NCBI GenBank assembly: GCA_949288685.1
Contig: CASELB010000006.1
Location: 1 to 25,904, forward strand
DNA: 25,904 nt
Origin: an uncultured bacterium
Lineage (GTDB): Bacteria; Cyanobacteriota; Vampirovibrionia; Gastranaerophilales; Gastranaerophilaceae
Direction: 5' to 3'
The translations under genes were made by a program, and so were the position numbers. Numbering within the stretch: position 1 is the stretch's first letter; each line of letters begins with the position of its first letter. This document shows positions 6,920 through 15,492 of this stretch, one piece after another. The notes below the pieces were generated by a model, which was not told the DNA's origin, made no database searches, and saw only the letters and a program-made list of their open reading frames with translations.

Positions 6920-8011
6920 TTATTGTTCAGAAAGCCAGTTTTTAAATTCTTGAATATTTGTAATTTCTTTTTCTGTAACTACTCTCGCGCCGGATGGTAC
7001 AATTAATTTTATTTTTCCCGTTTCTGCCTTTTTATCAAGCAACATAAGAGTTACTATTTTCTCTGAATTAATATTTTCATTTATTGAACCAAAACCGTAC
7101 AATTCAAGCAAATCCATAGCTGCTTTATAATATACTGAATCAATATAACAGTTCTTAAGCGCCCACTTAAAAATTAATTTCAACCCCCGAACTATTGCTT
7201 CTCCATGGGTATATTTCTTGTACCCGGTAAGGGTTTCCAGCGCATGTCCGATGGTATGTCCTAAATTAAGAACTTTTCTTAAGCCGGATTCTTTTTCATC
7301 AGCACGAACAACATTAATCTTATATGTAAGACAGATTGTAATTAATTTTTCAAGAAAATATAAATCTCTGCCAAGTATCCTTGAAGAGTTGATTGATAAG
7401 AATTCAAATAAAGACTTCGGCTCATTATTACAACAATTACTTTCAATAAATGCGTACTTTAATACTTCACCAAGCCCTGACATATATTGACGTTCACAAA
7501 GAGTTTTTAAGAAATTCAAATTAATATAAACGCACTCCGGCTGATAAAAACAGCCCAATATATTCTTTGCGAAATTCATATCTATTGCAGTTTTTCCGCC
7601 GACTGAAGAATCTACCATAGATAACAATGTAGTTGGCACCTGAATAAAGTTTATTCCCCGCATGTAAGTAGAAGCAGCAAATCCTGCAAGGTCACCGACA
7701 ACCCCTCCTCCGATTGCTATAATTACATCTTTGCGGGTCATTTTATTTTTTATCAGTAAATTTACTATCTTTAAATAGTTTTTTAGATTTTTTTGTTCTT
7801 CACCATCTTTGAGAATAAAAACCTCATTTTTAGGAAACGGCAGATTTTTAGAATACAGCTCATAAACTTTTTTACTAAAAACAATCAGCCGCTTTCTATT
7901 TTTTGTTCTCAAGAGCAAATCTTTGTAAAGACTTTCAACAGGCGAATTATTTATATAAATATCATAACATTTATCGTTTTCAGGAATATTAACAGCAAGT
8001 AACCTATCCAT
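6920..8011 (-). CDS. aroB: 3-dehydroquinate synthase
   Basis: Second enzyme of the shikimate pathway, converting DAHP to 3-dehydroquinate with NAD+ and a divalent metal. The 363-residue protein has the family length. Motifs are DGEEQKN near residue 69, the NAD-binding GGGVVGDLAG at 101-110, VPTTLLSMVDSSVGGKTAID, and the metal ligands E182 (GLGEVLK), H252 (NLGHTIGHALE) and H269 (HGEAI). The ATG overlaps the end of aroK by eight bases, so translation is coupled. It is the last gene of the lysC-to-aroB operon, and its stop codon abuts that of the convergent 82-aa gene with no terminator hairpin visible. Confidence 0.96.
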   Translation of the reverse strand: MDRLLAVNIPENDKCYDIYINNSPVESLYKDLLLRTKNRKRLIVFSKKVYELYSKNLPFPKNEVFILKDGEEQKNLKNYLKIVNLLIKNKMTRKDVIIAIGGGVVGDLAGFAASTYMRGINFIQVPTTLLSMVDSSVGGKTAIDMNFAKNILGCFYQPECVYINLNFLKTLCERQYMSGLGEVLKYAFIESNCCNNEPKSLFEFLSINSSRILGRDLYFLEKLITICLTYKINVVRADEKESGLRKVLNLGHTIGHALETLTGYKKYTHGEAIVRGLKLIFKWALKNCYIDSVYYKAAMDLLELYGFGSINENINSEKIVTLMLLDKKAETGKIKLIVPSGARVVTEKEITNIQEFKNWLSEQ

Positions 8012-8510
8012 TTATAACCTTTATAATTTTCTCCACTACATTATAAGTATCAAGATTTGATGTGTCAATTACACAATCAGCAAGTCTGTAATTTTTATCG
8101 CGGATATCAAACAGCATTTTTATTTTGTTTTCAGGACTTTCAACCTGCAAAAGAGGTCTGTTTGTATCATTTTCCAGCCGTTTAAATAAAACTTCAGGAT
8201 TTGCATAAAGATATATAACTTTACCCAAAGAGTTTAAAGCCGCACGGTTTTCTTCTTTTTCAAAAGTACCGCCTCCTGTTGAAATAACTTTTTTTTCAGC
8301 ACCTGCAAAAGTATTGATTATTCTTGTTTCCAAACTTCTAAAATACTCTTCGCCATGTAAACTAAAAATATCACTAATACTCAGCCCTTCAAACTCCTCA
8401 ATAAAAGAATCCATGTCAATAAAACCGTAATTCAGTTTTTGAGCTAAAATTTTACCTGCAGTAGTTTTACCGCTACCCGGCATGCCTATTAATATATAAT
8501 TATCTGCCAT
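8004..8510 (-). CDS. aroK: Shikimate kinase
   Basis: Phosphorylates shikimate at O3 with ATP in the aromatic amino acid pathway. The 168-residue P-loop kinase shows Walker A GMPGSGKT at 9-16, the shikimate-binding D34 (DMDSFIEE) and R58 (EYFRSLE), the glycine triplet GGG at 79-81, and lid arginine R118 in NRPLL. It begins inside the end of aroC (11-base overlap) and ends inside the start of aroB (eight-base overlap), a tight three-gene unit. No clear Shine-Dalgarno sequence precedes its ATG, which fits translational coupling to aroC. Confidence 0.95.
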   Translation of the reverse strand: MADNYILIGMPGSGKTTAGKILAQKLNYGFIDMDSFIEEFEGLSISDIFSLHGEEYFRSLETRIINTFAGAEKKVISTGGGTFEKEENRAALNSLGKVIYLYANPEVLFKRLENDTNRPLLQVESPENKIKMLFDIRDKNYRLADCVIDTSNLDTYNVVEKIIKVING

Positions 8511-9666
8511 AGTGTTTTTTCACTTCCTCAATACTATCCCCGCCATATTTTTGTAAAAATTCATCAGCAATTATTATTGCCGCTCTGGCTTCTGCAACTA
8601 TAGCACATGCAGGAACCGCGCAGGTATCAGAACGTTCAAAATGCGCTTCTGTTTGAACTTTTTTATGCAAATCAACGGCAGGGAGGGGCTTTCTCAATGT
8701 CGGTATAGGTTTCATCGTACCTTTTAATACAAGAGGTTCGCCATTTGACATACCTCCTTCAATTCCGCCGGCATTATTTGTTTCCCTGTAAATTACGCCA
8801 TTCCTAATCTTTATTCCGTCATGGACTTTACTGCCAGGCAAATTCGCAGCCCCAGTGCCAATACCGACTTCAACCGCCTTAACAGCAGGAATACTCATAA
8901 TCGCCTGTGCCAGTATTCCGTCAAGAGCCCTATCCCACTGCACATAACTACCTATTCCAACAGGCAAATTAGAATAAATTACTTCAAATTTGCCTCCTAA
9001 AGTATCACCGTCTTCTTTTGCACGGTCTATTTCTTCTTTCATTTTTTCGGTTGTCAGCTCATCACAGCATCGCAAAACAGATTTTTCAGACTTTTCTTTA
9101 ATCAATGTATAAGTTTCAGGTACAAAATCAAGCTCTACCGTTCCAATTTGCGTAACATGGGAAAAACCTACAATGCCAAATTCCCGTAAAAAAAGTTTTG
9201 CGACTGCACCCACCGCAACTTCGATTGCCGTTTTTCGCGCACTGGAACGTTCCAGTACGTCGCGCAAATCTTCCAGATTATACTTTATAGAACCGGCATA
9301 GTCAGCATGCCCCGGGCGCGCAGTTGTAAAAGATTTATCCGCAATTAAACGCAAAATCTCTTTATTTGAAAAGTCAACCTCATCAACACACATCGGAATT
9401 CGCCAGTTTTCATAATCAATATTTTTTATCTCAAGACAAACAGGCGCACCGGTAGTTTTACCAAACCTCACTCCCGACTTAACTTCCACGGCATCAGTTT
9501 CTATCTTCATTCTTCCGCCTCTGCCGTAGCCGGACTGTCTTTTTCTTAATTCATTATTAATAAAACCGTTATCAATTTTAATTCCTGACGGTAAGCCATC
9601 GATTATAGCATTCAAACATTTGCCATGGCTTTCTCCTGATGTAAGAAATCTTATATTCTTTGTCAT
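8500..9666 (-). CDS. aroC: Chorismate synthase
   Basis: Final step of the shikimate pathway: FMN-dependent anti-1,4-elimination of phosphate from EPSP to give chorismate. The 388-residue protein contains GESHG at 11-15, RPGHADYAG, the core ERSSARKTA, and NNAGGIEGGMSNGEP near the C-terminus, with the typical ending VPACAIVAEA. In the ERSSAR core the residue after Arg is Lys, where Glu is usual (RSSARET). The start has a strong GCAGGGGAG ribosome binding site directly upstream. It follows the secreted NTF2-like gene by 43 bases and overlaps aroK. The usual intervening enzyme genes (aroA, aroD, aroE) are not in the window. Confidence 0.96.
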   Translation of the reverse strand: MTKNIRFLTSGESHGKCLNAIIDGLPSGIKIDNGFINNELRKRQSGYGRGGRMKIETDAVEVKSGVRFGKTTGAPVCLEIKNIDYENWRIPMCVDEVDFSNKEILRLIADKSFTTARPGHADYAGSIKYNLEDLRDVLERSSARKTAIEVAVGAVAKLFLREFGIVGFSHVTQIGTVELDFVPETYTLIKEKSEKSVLRCCDELTTEKMKEEIDRAKEDGDTLGGKFEVIYSNLPVGIGSYVQWDRALDGILAQAIMSIPAVKAVEVGIGTGAANLPGSKVHDGIKIRNGVIYRETNNAGGIEGGMSNGEPLVLKGTMKPIPTLRKPLPAVDLHKKVQTEAHFERSDTCAVPACAIVAEARAAIIIADEFLQKYGGDSIEEVKKHYGR

Positions 9667-9709
9667 AACTCCCCTGCTTGTACGAAAACACCCTCAGGTG
9701 ATATCCGTT

Positions 9710-10177
9710 TTATTTTGCATTTAACAGCAACTGGACTTTTGTCTGCATCATTTCTTCTATAATCAGCCATTTGCCGTCCGGTTGTTTCTGTACAATCATA
9801 TATGCCTTCAATTTATATGTTTCGCCGGTTGGTTGTCTTAATGAAGAAACTTTATACGTTGTATCATTTATCTTTGTAACTTTTATATCGGAATAGTTAT
9901 TTTTATATTTCCTCATTTTTGCAACAGCCTGTCCCTTTTTCATCTCGGAGATATAGCGGGCGGTTGTGGTTTCTCTATCAACAAGTGTACCGTCAGGTTT
10001 AACAACCTGTCTTATGATTTTCGCACCCGGAGAGTAATAATCAGGAATAGTAGTACTGTATGTATTTGCAGCATTTACATAGCTATTAAAGAAATTAAGA
10101 GCATCAGTAGCATTATCAGCAAAAACAACAAGTGATACCGATAAAAATACAGTTAAGAAAGCAAAGATTTTTTTCAT
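9710..10177 (-). CDS. Secreted NTF2-like protein
   Basis: A 155-residue exported protein. Residues 1-20 are a clear Sec signal peptide: MKK, a hydrophobic core, and a probable cleavage after VFA. The mature domain, about 135 residues, starts with a helix (NATDALNFFNSYVNAAN) and continues as alternating strands ending in a QPDGKWLIIEEMM hairpin, which resembles the NTF2/SnoaL-type cone fold. No catalytic residues can be assigned and no specific family is recognised. The ATG follows AAGGAGAT closely. It sits between lysC and aroC, 14 bases after the lysC stop, so it appears to be co-transcribed with amino-acid genes. That is an odd place for an exported protein. The reason is unknown. Confidence 0.75.
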   Translation of the reverse strand: MKKIFAFLTVFLSVSLVVFADNATDALNFFNSYVNAANTYSTTIPDYYSPGAKIIRQVVKPDGTLVDRETTTARYISEMKKGQAVAKMRKYKNNYSDIKVTKINDTTYKVSSLRQPTGETYKLKAYMIVQKQPDGKWLIIEEMMQTKVQLLLNAK

Positions 10178-10191
10178 TTCATCTCCTTAAT

Positions 10192-11454
10192 TTATTCCGG
10201 TAAAGTGCCTTTTACTTCCGCTATTTCATCACAACCGAGTTCGAAAGCGGAGTGCAATGCTCTGACTGCATCCTTTGCATATTTCTCATTAACAAGACAA
10301 CTTATTTTAATTTCGCTGGTTGATATCATCTTAATATTTATATCATTTGCGGCAAGCGTTTTAAACATCATTGCGGCTATCCCCGGATGGTCTATCATTC
10401 CGGCACCAACAATTGAAATTTTTGCAATGTTATCATCAACAAGTATATTACTGCAACCGAGTTCAGACTTAATCTCTTCAATTATAGATTGAACTTTGTT
10501 TAAATCTTTTTTATCAATAGTAAATGCAATGTCATTTGTATTAGTATGTTTTCTTGCATAAGACTGAATAATCATATCAACTGATATATCATCCTTTGCC
10601 AGCCGGTCAAACAATTTCCCGGCATTTCCCGGAACATCAGGAACATCACATACAACAATCCTAAGCTGTGATAAATCAGCCGCTACTCCGGTTACCGTTC
10701 TTCTAATTTCCATATCTTCCACTCCCAGTATTAATGTTCCTAAATTATCTACTTTAAAACTGCTTCTTACTCTTAACGGGATATTATATTGCTTAGCAGT
10801 TTCAACAGAACGCGGGTGCATAACATTAGCACCTACACGTGCAAGTTCAAGCATTTCATCATAACTGATTTCATCCAGTCTTGTTGCATTAGGAACAATT
10901 CTCGGATCGGTTGTATAAACACCTTCTACATCAGTATATATATCACAACGTTCAGCCCCGATAGCTGCAGCTACAGCTACAGCAGAAGTATCAGAACCGC
11001 CCCTTCCAAGTGTTGTAATTTCATTACCTTCCGCTACGCCCTGGAAACCGGTTATGATAACAATCTCATCATTGTTTACATGCTTTAAAATATTATCCGA
11101 CTTAATATCAACAATTCTTGCACAGTTATAAGATTGCTCTGTAATAATCTGCGCCTGAACAGCGTTCATACTGACAGCTTTATGACCTGCAGCCTGCAGC
11201 GCCATTGCAAGAAGCGATGCTGATACACATTCACCTGTAGACAAAAGCATGTCCAATTCACGCGGGGATGGTGAAGTTGTAATTTCACCCGCAAGTTTTA
11301 GCAATTGATCAGTAGTATGTCCCATTGCAGAAACAATTACCACAACTGAATTGCCCTTATTTTTCTCTTTTAATATCACCTGCGCAACATTTTTTATTTT
11401 GTCAGGGGTTGCGACAGAAGTTCCGCCAAATTTTTGTACGATTATGTTTTTCAC
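10192..11454 (-). CDS. lysC: Aspartate kinase
   Basis: First step of the aspartate family pathway (lysine, threonine, methionine, diaminopimelate): ATP-dependent phosphorylation of aspartate. The 420-residue protein begins with the nucleotide-binding KFGGTSVA motif. It has GRGGSDTSAVA and YTDVEGVYTTDPR in the catalytic domain and two C-terminal ACT-type regulatory repeats, so feedback control by lysine and/or threonine is likely. Photosynthetic cyanobacteria usually carry four ACT domains; this copy has two, like B. subtilis LysC. The start is set at the GTG at 11454, with TAGGAA upstream. The longer frame from a TTG at 11508 would start on the -35 hexamer of the promoter. It leads the lysC-NTF2-aroCKB operon. 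Confidence 0.96.
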   Translation of the reverse strand: MKNIIVQKFGGTSVATPDKIKNVAQVILKEKNKGNSVVVIVSAMGHTTDQLLKLAGEITTSPSPRELDMLLSTGECVSASLLAMALQAAGHKAVSMNAVQAQIITEQSYNCARIVDIKSDNILKHVNNDEIVIITGFQGVAEGNEITTLGRGGSDTSAVAVAAAIGAERCDIYTDVEGVYTTDPRIVPNATRLDEISYDEMLELARVGANVMHPRSVETAKQYNIPLRVRSSFKVDNLGTLILGVEDMEIRRTVTGVAADLSQLRIVVCDVPDVPGNAGKLFDRLAKDDISVDMIIQSYARKHTNTNDIAFTIDKKDLNKVQSIIEEIKSELGCSNILVDDNIAKISIVGAGMIDHPGIAAMMFKTLAANDINIKMISTSEIKISCLVNEKYAKDAVRALHSAFELGCDEIAEVKGTLPE

Positions 11455-11479
11455 TTTTCTATTCCTAACTGCTCTATAA

Positions 11480-11508
11480 ATTATACAGTTAACTTTTTTC
11501 AAAGACAA
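11480..11508 (-). promoter_or_regulatory. Sigma-70 promoter of the lysC-aroCKB operon
   Basis: On the minus strand, TTGTCT (11508-11503), a 17-base spacer and TATAAT (11485-11480) lie directly after the stop codon of the FAD dehydrogenase. The predicted start near 11473 gives a leader of about 19 bases with a TAGGAA ribosome binding site. It is too short for a riboswitch or leader-peptide attenuator. Confidence 0.8.
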
Positions 11509-11510
11509 GT

Positions 11511-12887
11511 TTATCTTTTACAAATTGTTCTTGCCACATGAACACCTGATGCGGAAGCCTGTATTAAGCCGCGCGTAACACCTGCACCGTCACCTATTGT
11601 AAAGAGTTTTTGCACCCCTTCTGTTTCTAGTTCATTAGTAAGTTTTACTCTTGCAGAATAGAATTTAACTTCAATACCATAAAGCAATGTATATCTTGAA
11701 GCAGTACCCGGAGCAATTTTATCCAGAGCGTAAAGCATTTCAATTATGCTTTGCATTTGCCTGTAGGGAATAACTAGACTTAAATCGCCCGGGGTAGCAC
11801 TTGTAAGAGTCGGTGTAATTATACTGTTTTTAATTCTGTCAGGAGTCGAACGACGTCCGTCCAGCAAATCTCCGAAGCGTTGGACAAGGATACCGCCGCC
11901 AAGCATATTTGCAAGACTTGCAATATGCTGACCATACGTAATAGGTTCTTTAAAAGGTTCGGTAAATTTTTCACTTACAAGAAGTGCAAAATTTGTATTT
12001 TTAGTTTTTATATTTGCATAACTGTGCCCGTTAACAGTAGAAATACCATTATAATTTTCCTGTACTACTTCACCGTTTGGATTCATACAGAACGTACGGA
12101 CTTCATCCCCAAAAGTCGGAGAATGATATATTAGCTTAGATTCATATAACTTTTCAGTAATCGGTGCAAATACAGGAGCGGGCAATTCAACGCGGACACC
12201 GATATCAACAGCATTATTAACCATGCCTATTTTGTTTTTTGCAAATTCTTGTGTAAGCCAGTCTGCTCCTTCTCTCCCCGGAGCAATTACCGTATACTCC
12301 GAGTTGATTATATCGCCGTTATCAAGAACTATCCCTTTTACCTGTTCACATTCAACAATCAAGTTCTTTGCGGAAGTATTATTCAATATTGTTATACGCT
12401 CATCAAGATAATTCTGCATATTTTTAAGAACATCAAGACTTCTTTCGGTACCGAGATGGCGCACAGGAGAGTATACAAGTTTCAATTCTGCAAGTGTAGC
12501 TTTTCTTTCAATTTCTTCAAAAATTTTTCTGTCTGTACCAAAAACTTCATCTGTCGCACCGAACTCCAAATATAATTTATCAGCATAATCTATAAGATTT
12601 TCAACATCTTTACGAGACATATAATCAACCAGATTTCCGCCGACATCAGGAGTAAGAGTCAATTTCCCGTCAGAAAATGCACCGGCACCGCCCCATCCGC
12701 ACAAGAGACCACATCGCTTACACGAAACACATTTTTCGGAGCCTTCACGAAGCGGGCACTTTCTATGTTCTATCTTAGGACCTTTTTCTATTAAAATAAC
12801 TTTCCAATCCGGTTTCAACTTAACGATTTCAAGCGCCGTAAATATTCCGGCAGGACCTGCTCCAACTATTGCAACATTATAATACAT
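11511..12887 (-). CDS. FAD-dependent dehydrogenase, COG2509 type
   Basis: A 458-residue flavoprotein of a widespread family without an assigned substrate. The Rossmann FAD motif GAGPAG lies at 9-14, followed by LIEKG at the end of the second strand. The family hallmark GWGGAGAFSDGKLTL is at 64-78 and the second FAD motif FTIGDGAGVTRG near the C-terminus. Just before the hallmark is a cysteine cluster, C44, C53-x2-C56-x2-C59-x3-C63, which may bind an iron-sulfur cluster or a metal. The ATG has a TTGGAG ribosome binding site eight bases away. A possible promoter is TTGTTG (12931-12926) and TATAAC (12909-12904), spacer 16. It is not an obvious part of the lysC operon, since lysC has its own promoter. 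The substrate is unknown. Confidence 0.85.
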   Translation of the reverse strand: MYYNVAIVGAGPAGIFTALEIVKLKPDWKVILIEKGPKIEHRKCPLREGSEKCVSCKRCGLLCGWGGAGAFSDGKLTLTPDVGGNLVDYMSRKDVENLIDYADKLYLEFGATDEVFGTDRKIFEEIERKATLAELKLVYSPVRHLGTERSLDVLKNMQNYLDERITILNNTSAKNLIVECEQVKGIVLDNGDIINSEYTVIAPGREGADWLTQEFAKNKIGMVNNAVDIGVRVELPAPVFAPITEKLYESKLIYHSPTFGDEVRTFCMNPNGEVVQENYNGISTVNGHSYANIKTKNTNFALLVSEKFTEPFKEPITYGQHIASLANMLGGGILVQRFGDLLDGRRSTPDRIKNSIITPTLTSATPGDLSLVIPYRQMQSIIEMLYALDKIAPGTASRYTLLYGIEVKFYSARVKLTNELETEGVQKLFTIGDGAGVTRGLIQASASGVHVARTICKR

Positions 12888-12903
12888 GTTTTATTCTCCA
12901 ACT

Positions 12904-12931
12904 GTTATATTACTTATTTACGATACAACAA
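12904..12931 (-). promoter_or_regulatory. Possible promoter of the FAD dehydrogenase gene
   Basis: TTGTTG and TATAAC with a 16-base spacer lie in the 70-base gap upstream. The match to consensus is weak to moderate. Confidence 0.4.
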
Positions 12932-12957
12932 AGACAGCTCACTTTAAAGAGTCTAAG

Positions 12958-13884
12958 TTAATTTTTGTTAATTTTTGCCTGTATATCCTCTAAAAGTTTT
13001 CTGTTAATAGAAATTAAATCCGCAAATATAGCTATAACCTGCAGTAAAAACCCGCCGATAACCAAAATTGAGGCAAGCAATAACGACTGTATATGCCCTG
13101 CGCCTCCGCCATTTAAAAAGAAGTACATATAACGAACCAGCAAACAACCTCCCGCAAATAGAAAAAGCAGTGCCAGTAATGTAAAAAATCTAAACGGACG
13201 ATAAATTGCAAACATTCTCAGTATTGTACATCCTGAGCGGAAAATATACTGAAAAGTATTTTTAAAAAGTCTTGATTTACGTGCTGCAGGGTTAACTCTG
13301 ACAGGCACCGATTTTATTCTGAAGCCTTTAGCACTGGACTGGATAATTGTTTCCATTGTATAAGAAAAATTATCAAAAATATTTATCCTTGTAGCACACT
13401 CTCTTGAAAATGCCCTAAAACCACTCGGAGCATCTAATACATCAGCCCCTGATATAAGTTTTACAATAAATGATCCGAGAGATTGCAAAATCTTTTTAGA
13501 TAACGAAAACTCCTTGTGGTTCTTTATATCTCTTGCTCCAATTACCATATCAGCCTGATTATCAATAATCGGACGTACAAGTCTTTCAATATCAGCGCTG
13601 CAGTACTGATTATCACCGTCTGTATTAACTATTATATCTGCTCCCATTGACAGAGCCGCTTTTAATCCGGTTTTAAAACTTGCAGCTAACCCCATGTTAC
13701 ATAGGTGCGAAACAACAACCGCACCCGACTTTTCTGATTCCTCCGCCGTTCTATCAGTTGAACCGTCATTTATAACAAGTATTTCAATGTCATCAATTCC
13801 TGTTATACTTTCAGGGACATCACTTATAACAGAGGCGATTGTCTTTTCTTCGTTATAGCATGGTATTTGAATAATAAGTTTCAC
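12958..13884 (-). CDS. Polyprenyl-phosphate glycosyltransferase (GT2, DPM1-like) with membrane anchor
   Basis: A 308-residue inverting GT-A enzyme that probably moves a sugar from a nucleotide donor to a polyprenyl phosphate, making a donor for membrane GT-C enzymes. Motifs are PCYNEEKTI at 8-16, VINDGSTDRT near 38-47, and the metal-binding D89-G-D91 in NTDGDNQY. Two transmembrane helices follow at about 231-253 and 266-290, the layout of bacterial dolichol-phosphate-mannose-synthase relatives. The start is a GTG with AAGAGAGA eight bases upstream. The divergent neighbour is a GT-C enzyme that would use such a lipid-linked sugar, so the two probably act in one pathway. The sugar cannot be told from the sequence. 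Confidence 0.88.
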   Translation of the reverse strand: MKLIIQIPCYNEEKTIASVISDVPESITGIDDIEILVINDGSTDRTAEESEKSGAVVVSHLCNMGLAASFKTGLKAALSMGADIIVNTDGDNQYCSADIERLVRPIIDNQADMVIGARDIKNHKEFSLSKKILQSLGSFIVKLISGADVLDAPSGFRAFSRECATRINIFDNFSYTMETIIQSSAKGFRIKSVPVRVNPAARKSRLFKNTFQYIFRSGCTILRMFAIYRPFRFFTLLALLFLFAGGCLLVRYMYFFLNGGGAGHIQSLLLASILVIGGFLLQVIAIFADLISINRKLLEDIQAKINKN

Positions 13885-13932
13885 TGCACCAATCTCTCTT
13901 TTATATTATAATTATACTATAAAGGGAGAGAG
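13885..13932. promoter_or_regulatory. Symmetric bidirectional promoter region
   Basis: The 48-base gap contains the palindrome TATAATTATA (13907-13916), which reads as TATAAT on both strands, plus a further TATACT (13913-13918) on plus and a second TATAAT (13910-13905) on minus. No convincing -35 hexamer is visible on either side. A single AT-rich core may drive both divergent glycosyltransferase genes. Confidence 0.5.
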
Positions 13933-15492
13933 ATGTATTTATTTGCAGTCATAATATTAGGAATAATATTCAGATTAGCATATATAATAAAGCCTGAAGG
14001 GTTGTGGAATGATGAATATGTGTCATGGTCAATTGCATCGACTTCTTTTAATGAAGGTTTTGTTAACGGAATTCTAAAACAATGCCACATGCCGCTTTAT
14101 TATCTGTATTTAAAAATTTTTACATTGATAAGCAACAGCGATACATTTCTACGGCTATCCTCCGTAATACCGTCAATAATTGCAATATATGTAATGTACA
14201 AAGTCGGAAAAACACAGAATGACTTTACCGCCAGAACGCTTGCATTATTAACTTCTGTTTCAGCATTCCTTATTTACTATGCGCAAGAACTAAGATTTTA
14301 TTCACTGCTTTATTTATTTTCAGCAATAATGCTATTATTTCTTATAAAATCCGTAAATTCACCGGATAAAAAAAATTTAACGGGTTTTACGATATCATCA
14401 CTGCTTGTTCTTTTTACACATACTATCGGATTTGTTTTTGTATTCTTTTCTGTTTTATACCTTATTTTAGCTATAAAACCAAAAAAGATTTATTATTATA
14501 TATTTCCCGGGTTATTTATTCCGGCAATGCCACTTGTAATATACATATTTTTGCACACCGGGCATTCGCAATGGTGGGGCGCATTTTCTTACCGCTCCAT
14601 CGTATTTATGTTAACCGATTTCTTCTCTCCTATTCTAACTAACAATGTCAATATACCTTCAGTCGTATTTTATAATAAAGGGATATTTTTCGCCCTTACA
14701 TTAATAACGCCGGCAATCATTTCCACCGGTTTTATACTATACGCCATCATTAAAGAAAAATCTCTACGCGGGCTATTTTATATAACTTTATGCACAACTA
14801 TTATTCTTTCTATTGCTGCTTTAACCTCAAAATTTGTATTCATTACAAAATACAATATTGAAATACTGCCAATACTAATGCTGCTTTTTGCTACAGGATT
14901 ATCAAAAACAAAAAACATAACTAAATACGCATTTTTAGTGTTGTACCTAGCATTTCAAATATTGTACTTTTTTACACCGTATTACCCGTCAAAGCAGCCA
15001 AGAGCAGAAGGAAACAGAATACCTGCTATGCTTATTGCTCACTCGGGAATAAAACCAAACGACAAGTTAATAATTACATATTATAATCCTGACAGGTTTA
15101 AAAAATATATAAATCTAAACGGACTTGAAGTAACAAGTATTGATAAAACAAATGTGGCAAACTACGTATCAGCTTCCGGAAAAATTGAACCATCCGTTTA
15201 TTTAAGAAACCGGGAATTTACACAAAAAAAGTTAAATAACCTGATAAATTGCGAACAAAAAACATTTGTTCTGTTTCTTGATTCTGTTGCATTTTTCTCG
15301 GACAAAGACTTGAGACAAATAGGTACGAAACAGGAATACATAAATAAAGTTAGCCCGATTTATCTCGAAATGTCCGTATTAAGGAATGAAATATTAAGTT
15401 ATGGTAAAAAAAATAATCTTGATGTAAAATCAACTAAGGTAGGGAGCTGGTCATTAGTAAGACTAAGCCATAGAACGGAGGAAGGGAATTGA
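13933..15492 (+). CDS. GT-C type membrane glycosyltransferase (PMT/ArnT-like)
   Basis: A 519-residue polytopic protein. About ten to eleven transmembrane helices span residues 1 to 350, and a soluble C-terminal domain of about 165 residues follows. The first extracytoplasmic loop carries D27-E28 in GLWNDEYVSW, the acidic motif of GT-C enzymes that use polyprenyl-phosphate sugars as donors outside the membrane. Later features include YYAQELRFYSLL, typical of the family's second acidic/aromatic region. The start ATG is preceded by GGGAGAGAG at short spacing. Its stop overlaps the TTG start of the next gene by four bases. It would accept lipid-linked sugars made by the divergent GT2 enzyme. The acceptor (protein, glycan or lipid) is unknown. 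Confidence 0.85.
   Translation: MYLFAVIILGIIFRLAYIIKPEGLWNDEYVSWSIASTSFNEGFVNGILKQCHMPLYYLYLKIFTLISNSDTFLRLSSVIPSIIAIYVMYKVGKTQNDFTARTLALLTSVSAFLIYYAQELRFYSLLYLFSAIMLLFLIKSVNSPDKKNLTGFTISSLLVLFTHTIGFVFVFFSVLYLILAIKPKKIYYYIFPGLFIPAMPLVIYIFLHTGHSQWWGAFSYRSIVFMLTDFFSPILTNNVNIPSVVFYNKGIFFALTLITPAIISTGFILYAIIKEKSLRGLFYITLCTTIILSIAALTSKFVFITKYNIEILPILMLLFATGLSKTKNITKYAFLVLYLAFQILYFFTPYYPSKQPRAEGNRIPAMLIAHSGIKPNDKLIITYYNPDRFKKYINLNGLEVTSIDKTNVANYVSASGKIEPSVYLRNREFTQKKLNNLINCEQKTFVLFLDSVAFFSDKDLRQIGTKQEYINKVSPIYLEMSVLRNEILSYGKKNNLDVKSTKVGSWSLVRLSHRTEEGN

Noticed and set aside
9241..9256. Perfect 16-base palindrome ACTGGAACGTTCCAGT
   Set aside because: It lies inside aroC over the conserved ERSSAR codons. 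One 16-base palindrome is about what chance gives in 26 kb, so it is not called an operator.
9667..9709. Possible terminator between the NTF2-like gene and aroC (CACC...GGTG near a T run)
   Set aside because: The stem is only four base pairs, too weak to call.
11455..11510. Riboswitch or leader-peptide attenuator before lysC
   Set aside because: The predicted leader is only about 19 bases, too short for a lysine riboswitch. The sequence upstream is the promoter and the end of the neighbouring gene.
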